Assembly (NCBI RefSeq): GCF_009765985.1
Contig: NZ_LMUM01000034.1
Location: forward strand, 97,508-161,507
Direction: 5' to 3'
Origin: Acidobacterium sp. S8
Lineage (GTDB): Bacteria; Acidobacteriota; Terriglobia; Terriglobales; Acidobacteriaceae
DNA: 64,000 bases
Shown here in pieces: positions 46,328 through 55,806 of the stretch; position 1 is the stretch's first letter; every line of letters begins with the position of its first letter. A program made the position numbers and the translations under genes. The notes under the pieces were generated by a model. The model was not told the origin of the DNA. It saw nothing but the letters and a program-made list of their open reading frames with translations, and searched no databases.

Positions 46328-46672
46328 TTGAAGAACTTTACAGTCACAAACGCGCTGTTGACGGTGATTGCGATTGCGTTGGTGTCGATTGCGATTCGGC
46401 CATACGTTGCGCCGCAGACAGCGCAGGCACAGGCAACGGCTCCCTATCCGTTTTATTTCGAGCCGGGGACGCAGATGCTGAAGGCTTCTGATGGAAGCAA
46501 GCAGCTTTATGGTCGCGTGGTGGTCGATATGCGGAATGGGAAGATATGGGGTTTTCCAACGAATACGCCGGACACCTATCCGTGGAATCCGGTGGATGCC
46601 AAGCCACAGATCTCACATCCGTTTTATCTGGGTAAATTTGCTTTTGAGGATACGGACAAGATCGACAGGTAA
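46328..46672 (+). CDS. Hypothetical secreted/membrane-anchored protein
   Basis: TTG start; N-terminal hydrophobic segment NALLTVIAIALVSIAI; no family recognised. Confidence 0.6.
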   Translation: MKNFTVTNALLTVIAIALVSIAIRPYVAPQTAQAQATAPYPFYFEPGTQMLKASDGSKQLYGRVVVDMRNGKIWGFPTNTPDTYPWNPVDAKPQISHPFYLGKFAFEDTDKIDR

Positions 46673-46729
46673 TAGCTGGATCGAGGAGCGGGAAAACCCA
46701 GGAAGGTATTTCGACTATCTGCATTCTCT

Positions 46730-46767
46730 GGATTCTTCACTCCGCTTCGCTGCGTTCAGAATGACGG
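46730..46767. repeat. Intergenic repeat family B
   Basis: ggattcttcactccgcttcgctgcgttcagaatgacgg. Confidence 0.7.
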
Positions 46768-46800
46768 CTCTTGAGTGATACGCCTTTCTAAATCGGCGGC

Positions 46801-46841
46801 CGGGTGCCCCATCCTTTCGCGCATTTTGTGAAAGGGTGGGA
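46801..46841. repeat. Intergenic repeat family A
   Basis: cgggtgccccatcctttcgcgcattttgtgaaagggtggga. Confidence 0.7.
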
Positions 46842-46881
46842 GACGAAAATACTCACCAGGCTAAATGACGGCTCATCTGTT

Positions 46882-47559
46882 CTAAATCGGCGGCATACCT
46901 TCGATGATGTGCGCTCCGGTGGGGGTGTGAAAGACGAAGTCGGCGTCGGTGGCCGGGGCGTTCGGCTGCTCGTCTGCGAACGCGAATGTGTTGATGGCGC
47001 CGTCGGTCTCTTCGATGCGCATGGACTGGATAACGCCTTCAGTGTTTGCCGTGATGCTGAAGGAAGCGATGCGCTGCTCCATGTTTTTGGGGATGCCGGA
47101 GAGGGTGTAAGCACCATTGTCGGCCGGAGCGATCTGAAGATTAGTTAATTCTTTGGAAAGTTGCGTGTGGCCGAGAAGGAAGCGCAGCGGCGAGCGAAGG
47201 TCATCGAGTTTCCTGGCCGGGACGCGCGGAATTTCCATGTCACCGGGGGCGTAGAAGTACGCGTTCTGTCCATCGAGGACGAAGAGCTTTCCTTGTGGCA
47301 GTGAGTATGTCCAGCGCATCTTGCCCGGCTTTTTCAGGAGCAGGATGCCGCTCTCTACGCGGTGCATGCCCATGCCGTCGTATTTCTGAGTGAATTTTAC
47401 TGACAGAGAATGAAGCGCGTTGTAGTGCTTGTCGATGCGGGCGGCCTGAGACTCGGCAGTGGGAGTCTGGGCGTGGAGCTGGATGGATGTGAATGCCAGG
47501 AGGAGCGCGAGAAACCCGGAGAAGAATTGCGGGGAGTTGAGTCTATATGGATTCTTCAC
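46882..47559 (-). CDS. lolA: Outer membrane lipoprotein carrier protein LolA
   Basis: LHSLSVKFTQKYDGMGMHRVESGILLLKKPGKMRWTYSLPQGKLFVLDGQNAYFYAPGD. GTG start. Confidence 0.9.
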   Translation of the reverse strand: MKNPYRLNSPQFFSGFLALLLAFTSIQLHAQTPTAESQAARIDKHYNALHSLSVKFTQKYDGMGMHRVESGILLLKKPGKMRWTYSLPQGKLFVLDGQNAYFYAPGDMEIPRVPARKLDDLRSPLRFLLGHTQLSKELTNLQIAPADNGAYTLSGIPKNMEQRIASFSITANTEGVIQSMRIEETDGAINTFAFADEQPNAPATDADFVFHTPTGAHIIEGMPPI

Positions 47560-47586
47560 TCCGCTTTGCTCCGTTCAGAATGACAG
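47550..47586. repeat. Intergenic repeat family B, overlapping the lolA start codon
   Basis: gattcttcactccgctttgctccgttcagaatgacag. Confidence 0.7.
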
Positions 47587-47603
47587 GTGTTGGGATGGAC
47601 GAT

Positions 47604-47644
47604 ATCCCACCCTTTCGCAAAATGCGCGAAAGGATGGGACACCT
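47604..47644. repeat. Intergenic repeat family A
   Basis: atcccaccctttcgcaaaatgcgcgaaaggatgggacacc. Confidence 0.7.
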
Positions 47645-47710
47645 AGGTTTTGTGGCTGTAGAAAAAAAGCAGGTCCTTCGACTCGGCGCCCTGGACGAAG
47701 GGCTCGAATG

Positions 47711-48235
47711 CTACTGCAGTGGCACCGTGCAATTGGTTCCGCCTGCTGGATCGGCCTTGATTTCGCCGGTGATGTCGATGCAGAAGCCGCGGTGGCCGGT
47801 TTTGCCTACGGCCTGGGGCACGGCGGTCGCTTCATAGCCGGTGTACATGTCCTGGTTATTCACCGTCGTCTTGGTGCAGTTGACGATGTTGAAGGCGTAT
47901 CCAGCCTTTACCCCGGTCGCGAGGTCGCGCTGCAGCAACTGGGAGTTCGTTGCGCTCGGCGGCCCTGAGTTCGAATCGCCGCCCAGCGCCTGCAGCGAGC
48001 AGGCAAACCCGTTGGCGGGGTAGTTCGTCTGGAATTGAATTTCCGACTGGTAGATGGCACGCAGAGACTGAATGGCCGAAGTCTCATTCGCCTGGCTGCG
48101 CAGATTGAGCATGTTGGGGATGGCAATGAGCATGAGGATCAGCATGATCGAGATAACGATCAGCAGTTCCATCAGGGTAAATCCAGCTTGCCGCCTGCGG
48201 CGGTCCGAAGGTCTTTGCATTTGAAGATCAATCAT
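47711..48235 (-). CDS. Type IV pilin / GspG-like prepilin
   Basis: Class III signal RRQAGFTLMELLIVISIMLILMLIAIPNMLNLRSQANETSAIQSLRAIYQSEIQFQ. Confidence 0.92.
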   Translation of the reverse strand: MIDLQMQRPSDRRRRQAGFTLMELLIVISIMLILMLIAIPNMLNLRSQANETSAIQSLRAIYQSEIQFQTNYPANGFACSLQALGGDSNSGPPSATNSQLLQRDLATGVKAGYAFNIVNCTKTTVNNQDMYTGYEATAVPQAVGKTGHRGFCIDITGEIKADPAGGTNCTVPLQ

Positions 48236-48350
48236 GGGTCGTGTGCTTCTCCCCGTAGGCTGCCAAAAAGACAGCCGCCGAGAGAAATCCTAAATTAGTA
48301 GGACGCAGGATGCCAGCGAAGCGCTCATTTACTGGGCACAGGGGTTTACT

Positions 48351-48388
48351 ATCCCACCCTTCGCCTGTGGCTCAGGATGGGGCACCCG
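48351..48388. repeat. Intergenic repeat family A
   Basis: atcccacccttcgcctgtggctcaggatggggcacccg. Confidence 0.65.
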
Positions 48389-48420
48389 ATGTACCTGACT
48401 TTCAAAAATGAGGCGATGCC

Positions 48421-48462
48421 GGGTACCCCATCCTTTCGCGCACTTTGCGAAAGGGTGGGATA
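48421..48462. repeat. Intergenic repeat family A
   Basis: gggtaccccatcctttcgcgcactttgcgaaagggtgggata. Confidence 0.7.
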
Positions 48463-48479
48463 GCCCTTGTGACCTGACC

Positions 48480-49754
48480 CTAGCAATCAAGCTGGCTGCG
48501 ATTGAGCTTTACGCCGTCGAGGCGGCCCAGCAGCGTCACCGCGACCAATCCCGGCTGGAAGAGATGGTTGGCCATGGCCAGCACCTGATCCTCGCTGATG
48601 GCTTCGACCTTGTCGAGGATCTCCTGCATGCCGAAGAAGTAGTTGAAGTGCATCTGCTGGCGCGCGAGGTTCGACATGCGCGACATGGAGCTTTCAAGAG
48701 AGAGCAGCAGGTTGCCCTTGAGCTGGTCTTTGGCGCGGCGCAGCTCATCGGCTGGCAGGGGCTCATTCTTCAAACGGCGGAACTGCTCCATGACTAACTG
48801 GACGACCTGCACTGCGCGGTCGGCGGAGGTTCCGGCGTAGACGCAGAGCGATCCGGTATCGCTGTAAGGATTCAGGTCGCTGTAGATCGAGTAGGCGAGG
48901 CCGCGCTCTTCACGGACAGTCTGGAAGAGGCGCGAGGACATGCCACCGCCGAGAATCGTATTCAAGACAAGCGTGACGTAGCGCGACTCGTCGGCAATGG
49001 CCGGAGCAGGGACGCCGAGGCAGAGCTGGACCTGTTCGAGCGACTTCTTATTCTTGAGAATGATGCGAGCCGCGGTCTTTGGAGAGACGGCAAAGCTCAC
49101 AGATTCGCCTGCCGGCAGCGATTCGAAGCGACGCGTGACCTGCTCGACGAAGGCATCGTGGTCGAGATTTCCGGCAGCGGAAAAGATCATATTGCCGCCG
49201 TGGAACTTCTGGCCGTAGTAGCTACAAAGCGTATCGCGCTCGAAGCGTCGCACAGTCTCTTTCGTTCCGAGGATCGGCCTGCCCAGCGGGTGGTCCTTCC
49301 AGAACGCCTGAGTGAAGATTTCGTGGACCAGATAATCAGGGTTGTCTTCGTCCATCTTGATCTCTTCAAGGATGACGCCGCGTTCGCGCGTGATCTCATC
49401 ACTGGCGAAGACGGGATTGAGGACGAGGTCGGAGAGGACGTCGAGGGCTACCGGGACGTGCTCGTCGAGCACCTTCATGTTGAAGCAGACCGTTTCTTTG
49501 CCGGTGAAGGCGTCGAGATTGCCGCCGATGGCGTCGACTTCGCGGGCGATGTGTTGCGCGGACCGCGACTTGGTGCCCTTGAAGACCATGTGCTCGACAA
49601 AGTGCGAGATGCCGTTGACCTCAGGCATTTCGTGGCGCGAGCCCGCGCGAATCCAGACGCCCATGGCGACGGAGCGGACGTAATCCATTTTTTCGGTCAG
49701 AATCGTAAGCCCGTTAGGCAGGACGGTGCGGCGTATATTGCGTTCGTTATCCAT
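48480..49754 (-). CDS. M16 family zinc metallopeptidase (pitrilysin/processing peptidase-like)
   Basis: VNGISHFVEHMVFKGTKSRSAQHIAREVDAIGGNLDAFTGKE: HxxEH motif; SSRLFQTVREERGLAYSIYSDL. Confidence 0.95.
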   Translation of the reverse strand: MDNERNIRRTVLPNGLTILTEKMDYVRSVAMGVWIRAGSRHEMPEVNGISHFVEHMVFKGTKSRSAQHIAREVDAIGGNLDAFTGKETVCFNMKVLDEHVPVALDVLSDLVLNPVFASDEITRERGVILEEIKMDEDNPDYLVHEIFTQAFWKDHPLGRPILGTKETVRRFERDTLCSYYGQKFHGGNMIFSAAGNLDHDAFVEQVTRRFESLPAGESVSFAVSPKTAARIILKNKKSLEQVQLCLGVPAPAIADESRYVTLVLNTILGGGMSSRLFQTVREERGLAYSIYSDLNPYSDTGSLCVYAGTSADRAVQVVQLVMEQFRRLKNEPLPADELRRAKDQLKGNLLLSLESSMSRMSNLARQQMHFNYFFGMQEILDKVEAISEDQVLAMANHLFQPGLVAVTLLGRLDGVKLNRSQLDC

Positions 49755-49849
49755 TTGATAATTCCTGGTTGGTTGCTGCCCGTGCGGACTATGGGACTGC
49801 TCTCTGTGGCAGGGAGAATGCGCTATGCTGTCTCAACGGAGCTGTTGCT

Positions 49850-51004
49850 ATGATGCCGCCGGGCAGGAAAAAACCTATCTCCATTTTAGACTCTCTTGGG
49901 GCTGCCGCGACTCAACCTCTTTTTGGCCTTAAAAATCAACAACTTAAAGATTTGCTCAGAGAATTTGCCGAGCCGGCCTACCGCGTAAAGCAGCTTTCCG
50001 GGGCACTTTACCGGGAATGGGTCGACGATCTGGCAGAGGTTTCCACGCTGCCGAAGACTCTCCGGGATGCCATTTCAGAGCGCGGATATCAGGTTGGATT
50101 GCCGAAAATTGTCGAAGCATTTACCTCGGTCGATGGCACCGAGCGCTATCTGATTTCCGGGAACGATGGGCAGACGGTCGAGACAGTCTGGATGCCGGAT
50201 GGCGATGGCGGCGAGGCGGACGATGGTTCGGAAGCCGGAACGGATTTGCGACGGGCAACGATCTGCGTTTCGAGCCAGATTGGCTGCGCGGTGAATTGCC
50301 AGTTTTGCCTGACGGCGAAGCTGGGAATCATTCGCAACCTGACCGCCGGCGAGATTGCCGGGCAGGTGGTCACGGTGCTGAAGCGGCAGAAGGTTCGGAT
50401 CGGAAGGGATCGCATCAACCTCGTCTTTATGGGGATGGGCGAGCCGTTTCTCAACTACGACGAGTTCATGGCGGCGGTGCGGCTGCTGGTAGAAGAAGTT
50501 GGGATTCCCGAGTCGCGGATGACGGTTTCGACTTCGGGAATTGTGCCGGGGATTTTGCGGTTCGCCGAAGAGACGCTGCGACCGAAGCTGGCGATTTCAC
50601 TGAACGCTCCGAATGATGCGATTCGCGCTGGGATTATGCCGATTACGCGCAAGTGGGATATCTCGGATGTGATGACGGCGGTGAAGCGGGTTTCGCTGCG
50701 CGCGAAAGAGAAGATCACGTTTGAGTATGTGCTGCTAGGCGGCTTGAATGACCGCCTCGATGACGCGGACGAGGTCGGACGGCTGCTCAGGCGCGCGAAT
50801 CTGCCGCTGAAGGTGAATCTGATTGTCTGGAATCCGGGGCCGGGGATGCCGTATCGCATGTCAGATCCGGATACGGTGGCTCAGTTTCAGGAGCGGCTGC
50901 GGTTGAGTGGTATTCCAGCGTTCGTGCGCAGGCCGCGCGGACGGGATATCTATGCGGCTTGCGGTCAGTTGAAGCGGACTACGGAGCTGGTTCAGGTTGA
51001 ATAG
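49850..51004 (+). CDS. rlmN: Dual-specificity 23S rRNA/tRNA adenine-C2 methyltransferase RlmN
   Basis: Radical SAM CAVNCQFCLTAKLGIIRNLTAGEIAGQV; VFMGMGEPFLNYDEF; MTVSTSGIVPGI. Start at internal MMPPGRKK. Confidence 0.95.
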   Translation: MMPPGRKKPISILDSLGAAATQPLFGLKNQQLKDLLREFAEPAYRVKQLSGALYREWVDDLAEVSTLPKTLRDAISERGYQVGLPKIVEAFTSVDGTERYLISGNDGQTVETVWMPDGDGGEADDGSEAGTDLRRATICVSSQIGCAVNCQFCLTAKLGIIRNLTAGEIAGQVVTVLKRQKVRIGRDRINLVFMGMGEPFLNYDEFMAAVRLLVEEVGIPESRMTVSTSGIVPGILRFAEETLRPKLAISLNAPNDAIRAGIMPITRKWDISDVMTAVKRVSLRAKEKITFEYVLLGGLNDRLDDADEVGRLLRRANLPLKVNLIVWNPGPGMPYRMSDPDTVAQFQERLRLSGIPAFVRRPRGRDIYAACGQLKRTTELVQVE

Positions 51005-51028
51005 AAATTGTCGGCTCTCTGGAAACTG

Positions 51029-51059
51029 ACCCCACCCTTCGCTCAGGATGGGTACCCAC
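51029..51059. repeat. Intergenic repeat family A, short copy
   Basis: accccacccttcgctcaggatgggtacccac. Confidence 0.55.
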
Positions 51060-51078
51060 GGTAGTTACTCTCGTGCTT

Positions 51079-52881
51079 TTATCCGCGCATTTTGTCGTTC
51101 TCGTTTTGTTGGTTGAGAGCCAGTTGCAACACCTGGACGGCGACGCGATCGGCGGCGTGGCGGAGGACATTGCCTTCCTCGGCGAAGTTGCCCTGGATGC
51201 AGTGGATGCCCATGGCTTCGATGCGTTCGATATCAGGATCGATCGGCTCCGCGCCTTCGGCGGCGTAGCGGTCCCGTGTTTCTGCTGAGATGGGCGCGGT
51301 ATTCACCAGGGCGTAGTCGAAGATCGGGCCGCGAGCGTGTTCGTAAATGCGCTTGATGTGCTCGGAAGCGGTGAGGTGCAGGCTTTCGTTAGCCTGCGTC
51401 ATCAAATTGCAGACATAAACCCGCAGGCCGTGGGCGTTGGTCAGTGCTTCTGGGATTCCTTTGACCAGCAGATTGGTGATGATGCTGGTGAAGAGCGAAC
51501 CGGGCCCGATGGTGATGATGTCGGCCTGCTCAATGGCTTCGAGGGTTTCGGGCATGGGCGCGGCATCGGGCGGGTCCATGCTCAGCTCGGTGATGTGTTT
51601 TTTACTGGCGGTAATGTTGGTTTCGCCCTCGACGATTTCACCGTCGTCCATCTGTGCTGCGAGGGTTACGTTGGCGGTGGTCGCCGGGTAAATGTGGCCG
51701 CGGGTAGCCAGAATCTCGGCGGCGAGACGGATGGCCTGTGCGAAGTCGCCGGTCATCTCGGAGAGCGCCGCCACGAAGAGATTGCCGAAGCTGTGGCCTT
51801 CGAGGCCGGCTCCGGAACGAAAGCGGTGATTGAAGAGGCGGGCGATGAGGTGCTCATCTTCCGAGAGGGCCACCATGCAGTTGCGCAGATCGCCGGGTGG
51901 CAGCATGTTGAAGTCTTTGCGCAGGCGGCCGCTCGATCCTCCGTCGTCGGTAACGGTGACGATGGCGGAGAGATGGCTGATGAGGCAGGGGTAATCATCG
52001 CATTCGGGCTGGGTGGCCCCCGGCGAGGGAACGAAACGCTTGAATCCTCGCAGCAGGGTGGAAAGGCCGGTTCCACCGCCCATGGCAACCACGCGCAGAC
52101 TCACTCTTTCTGCGGCGGAGAACGAGGCGGGCGAGGGTGCAGCGGTCGCTTGCTTCATGAGCGGCTCAAAAAAGAGTGTATCGGAAGAGGAATGGTCAGG
52201 GCTCCTTCTCAGCAGGTTGCAGGTGAAGTTGCGGATCTGAGGAATCATATCGGCCGTACCCAGAACCAGACGTGTGCCGGAAAGCAGGCTGACATTTCGC
52301 TTGTCACAGTGGAGTAATTCGGCAAAATGCGGTCCTTCAGCGATTCCAAGGCGCATGGGTATGGCTCCCACCACTGCACCGATGCGGATGGCGGAAGTTG
52401 CTTCTTCCGGCGCCGTATTGTCATCATGCGCGATCACTCCCGATGCAGTGGACATGCCTCCGCTGCCGGCTGGGAGAACCGAATGAAGGGGCACGCGTAA
52501 GGAGTCCGGCGCCGTGATTTCGAGGATGTGAAGGGCGAGCGCGGTGCGTGAATGATCTTCGCAATCGGCACTCTCTATGAGAAGCCCTAAGGACGATTCC
52601 GGAGAAGATTTCGTGTGCCGCACTGCCGAGACAACGTTGCCGTAATGGTTGCTCCAAGGAAACAGAGTGCAAGCCGGGACGCTCCACCATGAAAGCACTC
52701 TGGCCTGGAAGGCTTCACCGACCCTGGTGTGTCCGGCATCGATGCCAGTGACCAGTTTGGCTTCAAGATAGCCGGAAGCTGGCTGCTGGATATTCTGCGC
52801 GAATGACGCTGCGGTGGCACCAAGGCATAGGATTCCCAGAAAAATCAGCAGATGAATTGTCTGACGATCTGGAGCTCTCAA
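51079..52881 (-). CDS. YvcK/CofD-like gluconeogenesis factor with N-terminal signal peptide and extra domain
   Basis: C-terminal part: LRVVAMGGGTGLSTLLRGFKRF...IVTVTDDGGSSGRLRKDFNMLPPGDLRNCMVAL...GPGSLFTSIITNLLVKGI (YvcK). N-terminal part: LLIFLGILCLGATAASFAQ signal peptide. Confidence 0.85.
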   Translation of the reverse strand: MRAPDRQTIHLLIFLGILCLGATAASFAQNIQQPASGYLEAKLVTGIDAGHTRVGEAFQARVLSWWSVPACTLFPWSNHYGNVVSAVRHTKSSPESSLGLLIESADCEDHSRTALALHILEITAPDSLRVPLHSVLPAGSGGMSTASGVIAHDDNTAPEEATSAIRIGAVVGAIPMRLGIAEGPHFAELLHCDKRNVSLLSGTRLVLGTADMIPQIRNFTCNLLRRSPDHSSSDTLFFEPLMKQATAAPSPASFSAAERVSLRVVAMGGGTGLSTLLRGFKRFVPSPGATQPECDDYPCLISHLSAIVTVTDDGGSSGRLRKDFNMLPPGDLRNCMVALSEDEHLIARLFNHRFRSGAGLEGHSFGNLFVAALSEMTGDFAQAIRLAAEILATRGHIYPATTANVTLAAQMDDGEIVEGETNITASKKHITELSMDPPDAAPMPETLEAIEQADIITIGPGSLFTSIITNLLVKGIPEALTNAHGLRVYVCNLMTQANESLHLTASEHIKRIYEHARGPIFDYALVNTAPISAETRDRYAAEGAEPIDPDIERIEAMGIHCIQGNFAEEGNVLRHAADRVAVQVLQLALNQQNENDKMRG

Positions 52882-52900
52882 ATTCTCTTTCCACGGGCAG

Positions 52901-53503
52901 CTAGGGCGTCTCCGGATACAGCAACTCGGTGAAGCGCGGATCGTCTGCCATGTCCTGAAAATCGGAGTCGGTGCGCGCCTGGATGCGGTTCTTCGGATTG
53001 AGCTGAATGGCTGTCGTCAGATGCTCGAGGCACTCCTCAGCCTGTCCGGTCATGCTGTCGAGGATAGCCAGCCCGTAGTGTGCGTAGTCGGCCGAGGGGT
53101 TCTTTTTGAGAATGCCTTCGAGCTGGTCGCGGGCATCTTCGTAATCTCCAGTATTGAGCAGCGAGATAGCGTAGTCATACTGCTCGCCGGGTGTGGCGAA
53201 TGCGAGTGCAGCATGGCTGGCGTGGCGCTGACAGGCTGCCAGATAAACGCGGGAGCGGTCAGCCAGCGCAAGAGGTGCGCTCGCGCTGAGCTTTTCGAAT
53301 GCGACGCGGGCCTTCTCGTATTTGCCCTCTTGCATGAGCTGTACGGCACCCTGGAAATGTTCCACCGCCTGAAGCTGCGCCTTATCTGCTGCTTTATCGG
53401 GTTCGTGCTTTACTTTTTCAGAAGTTGCGCGAATGGTGCGGCGGGCTCCAGCACCGTGACGTGTATCTTGCATATGAATGATTTCCCTTGGTTTCCCTGG
53501 CAT
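52901..53503 (-). CDS. TPR-repeat protein
   Basis: AVQLMQEGKYEKARVAFEKLSAS...AISLLNTGDYEDARDQLEGILKKNPSADYAHYGLAILDSMTGQAEECLEHLTTAIQLNPKN. Confidence 0.8.
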   Translation of the reverse strand: MPGKPREIIHMQDTRHGAGARRTIRATSEKVKHEPDKAADKAQLQAVEHFQGAVQLMQEGKYEKARVAFEKLSASAPLALADRSRVYLAACQRHASHAALAFATPGEQYDYAISLLNTGDYEDARDQLEGILKKNPSADYAHYGLAILDSMTGQAEECLEHLTTAIQLNPKNRIQARTDSDFQDMADDPRFTELLYPETP

Positions 53504-53754
53504 ATGCGCGCTCTCAAGCGAGCATTTAGAAATTTCCCGCTGAATTCGTTTTTATACGCAGAACCGTGCTTCGAGTCAACCGCACGCCCCGCCAGTCGGG
53601 AGTGCAGGAACTCCATTGTCTGCCATACTGATGCCGATTCCCCAGATGGAACGGCTTCGATCGCACTCTTTCCAGCTTGTCGCGCAATGACTTAATATCC
53701 ACTTCGTACATATCAGACCATACAGCAAGTTCAGTCCCCGCCGGGTCGGCGCGA

Positions 53755-54288
53755 TCAAGCGGGAACGTACGTCAACCGAATCACGTCCTCGCCAATTCGA
53801 TCGCTGGCAACAAGGCGGAGCGGCGGTCGGGGGCCGGAGAAGAATGGCGTGCCGCGACCAAGCACGACGGGGTGGAGGTAAAGTCGATACTCATCGATAA
53901 GACCAAGGTTGGTTAGGCTTCCGGCCAGGTCCGGTCCGGCAACGTCAATCTCCCCATCCAGCTGAGCCTTCAGCTCACGTATCACCGCCTCGAAGTCATT
54001 GCCGACAAGTGTGGCGTCGGGGCCGACCGATTTCAACGAGCGCGACACAACCCACTTCCGCTGGCCCCGCCACACCGCCGCGAAGTCGCGGTCCTCCGCG
54101 TCCCAGTCCGGAAGGTCATCGTCCCAATACCGCATGATCTCGTACATGCGGCGACCGTACACAACGCCCGTCAAGCCGCGCGCCTGCTCTATGAAGTGAC
54201 GGGAGAGCGCAGGGTCCGGCGGTCCTATTTCCAGGTGGTCGACGTAGCCGTCCAGGGATTGGCTCAATCCATACACGAGCTTTGCCAT
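53755..54288 (-). CDS. Dihydrofolate reductase-family (RibD C-terminal-like) protein
   Basis: KLVYGLSQSLDGYVDH...GVVYGRRMYEIMRYWDDD...IDVAGPDLAGSLTNLGLIDEYRLYLHPVVLGRGTPFF. Confidence 0.9.
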   Translation of the reverse strand: MAKLVYGLSQSLDGYVDHLEIGPPDPALSRHFIEQARGLTGVVYGRRMYEIMRYWDDDLPDWDAEDRDFAAVWRGQRKWVVSRSLKSVGPDATLVGNDFEAVIRELKAQLDGEIDVAGPDLAGSLTNLGLIDEYRLYLHPVVLGRGTPFFSGPRPPLRLVASDRIGEDVIRLTYVPA

Positions 54289-54381
54289 GGTACAAAATCT
54301 TACCCCAGGTTCTTGAGAATAGCTTGAGCCGACGTTCCGCAGAATTGAGGTCGGATACGATCTGCTGCGAAACAGGCGAAG

Positions 54382-55806
54382 TTACGACTTCTCCAGCGAA
54401 GACGCAGTCTCGCGATAGTGGTCGCGGAATCCGGGCGAAGCTGTATCGAGTGGAGTTTCATCGGGAGCGACCAGAACACCCTGCTGTTCGGCCCAGCCCG
54501 GGAGCACCTGGCTTCCGGTGATGAGGCGGGCGCCATGGGTGAAGGTGAAGTAAGTCCATGCCCAATCAAAGAAAACGGTAATGCGGTTTCGGAAGCCGAT
54601 AAGGAAATAGATGTGGATGGTGAGCCATGTCATCCAGGCGGGGAAGCCGCTCCAATGAGCCTTGAACGGCCATTTGATGTTGGCTACAGCGGCGAGACGG
54701 CCAATGGTAGCCATATCGCCCTTGTCGAAGTAGCGGAAGGGCTTGCGTGGATGGTGTTTCAAGTCCTGGTTAACCATGACCGCCACGTGATCGCCCATCT
54801 GCATCGCGGGTTGGGCGACGCCCGGCACCTGCTTGCCGTCCTGCTCGAAGTGCGCGAGGTCGCCGCAGATAAAGATTTCCGGATATCCGGCGGGATTGAG
54901 TGTGTCGTTGACCATGACGCAGCCGCGGCGGTCGGTTTCTACGCCGAGAAGCGCGCCCAGGGGCGATGCCTGAACGCCGGCCGCCCAGATCGTGACGACC
55001 GCATCGAGTCGGTTGCCGCTCACGGTGACATACCCGGGCTTCACATCGGTAACTTTTGCGCCGGTGTGTACCTCAACGCCGAGATCGGCCAGTTGTTGCA
55101 CCGCTTTCTGCGAGAGGTCCTCAGGATAGGCCGCAAGGATTCGCGGCCCGCCTTCGAGGATGAGAACCCGCGCTTTGGCGGGATCGATATGGCGGAAGTC
55201 GTGGCGCATGTATAGCTTAGCGATGTCGGAAATGGCTCCGGCGAGCTCTACGCCTGTGGGGCCGCCGCCGATAATGACGAAGTTCAGCGGGGGGTGCGAG
55301 CCTGTTTCCAGCATCTGACGCTCAGCCAGCTCGAAGGCCAGCAGGACGCGGCGGCGAATCTCTGTGGCGTCTTCGATCGTTTTGAGCCCTGGAGCGGACT
55401 CTGCCCAGGCATCGTTGCCGAAATAGGAGTGCGTCGAACCTGTAGCCAGGACCAGATAGTCGTATTCCATTTCGACGCCGCTCTTCATAGTCACACGGCG
55501 CTGATCTCTATCGAAGCTTATTACCTCGTCCATCAGCACTTCCGCGTTCTTGTACCCGCGCAGGATGCTACGGATGGGCGTGGCGATATCCGCGGGAGAA
55601 AGTACGGCCAGGGCCACCTGATAGAGCAGCGGCTGGAAAGTATGGTGGTTGCGGCGGTCGATGACCGTGATGTCGACAGGCAGTTTCGCCAGGGCCAGTG
55701 ACGCATGAAGCCCGGCGAATCCTCCGCCGACGATCAGCACTCGCGGCCTGCGCCCCTCCTCCACCGCGGGAATTCGCACCAAGGCTGCGCTCGCAGTCGT
55801 ACCCAT
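54382..55806 (-). CDS. Type II NADH dehydrogenase (NDH-2)-like FAD oxidoreductase
   Basis: RVLIVGGGFAGLHASLALAKL...DRRNHHTFQPLLYQVA...FVIIGGGPTGVELAGAISDIAK...FICGDLAHF. Start at internal MGTTASAAL. Confidence 0.93.
   Translation of the reverse strand: MGTTASAALVRIPAVEEGRRPRVLIVGGGFAGLHASLALAKLPVDITVIDRRNHHTFQPLLYQVALAVLSPADIATPIRSILRGYKNAEVLMDEVISFDRDQRRVTMKSGVEMEYDYLVLATGSTHSYFGNDAWAESAPGLKTIEDATEIRRRVLLAFELAERQMLETGSHPPLNFVIIGGGPTGVELAGAISDIAKLYMRHDFRHIDPAKARVLILEGGPRILAAYPEDLSQKAVQQLADLGVEVHTGAKVTDVKPGYVTVSGNRLDAVVTIWAAGVQASPLGALLGVETDRRGCVMVNDTLNPAGYPEIFICGDLAHFEQDGKQVPGVAQPAMQMGDHVAVMVNQDLKHHPRKPFRYFDKGDMATIGRLAAVANIKWPFKAHWSGFPAWMTWLTIHIYFLIGFRNRITVFFDWAWTYFTFTHGARLITGSQVLPGWAEQQGVLVAPDETPLDTASPGFRDHYRETASSLEKS

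Noticed and set aside
51337-52317. 326-aa plus-strand ORF antisense to the YvcK-like gene
   Set aside because: Gly/Val/Glu-rich shadow ORF of a conserved domain; no independent support.
53410-53758. Several short ORFs in the 53503-53755 intergenic region
   Set aside because: Overlapping small frames on both strands without RBS, domain or length support.
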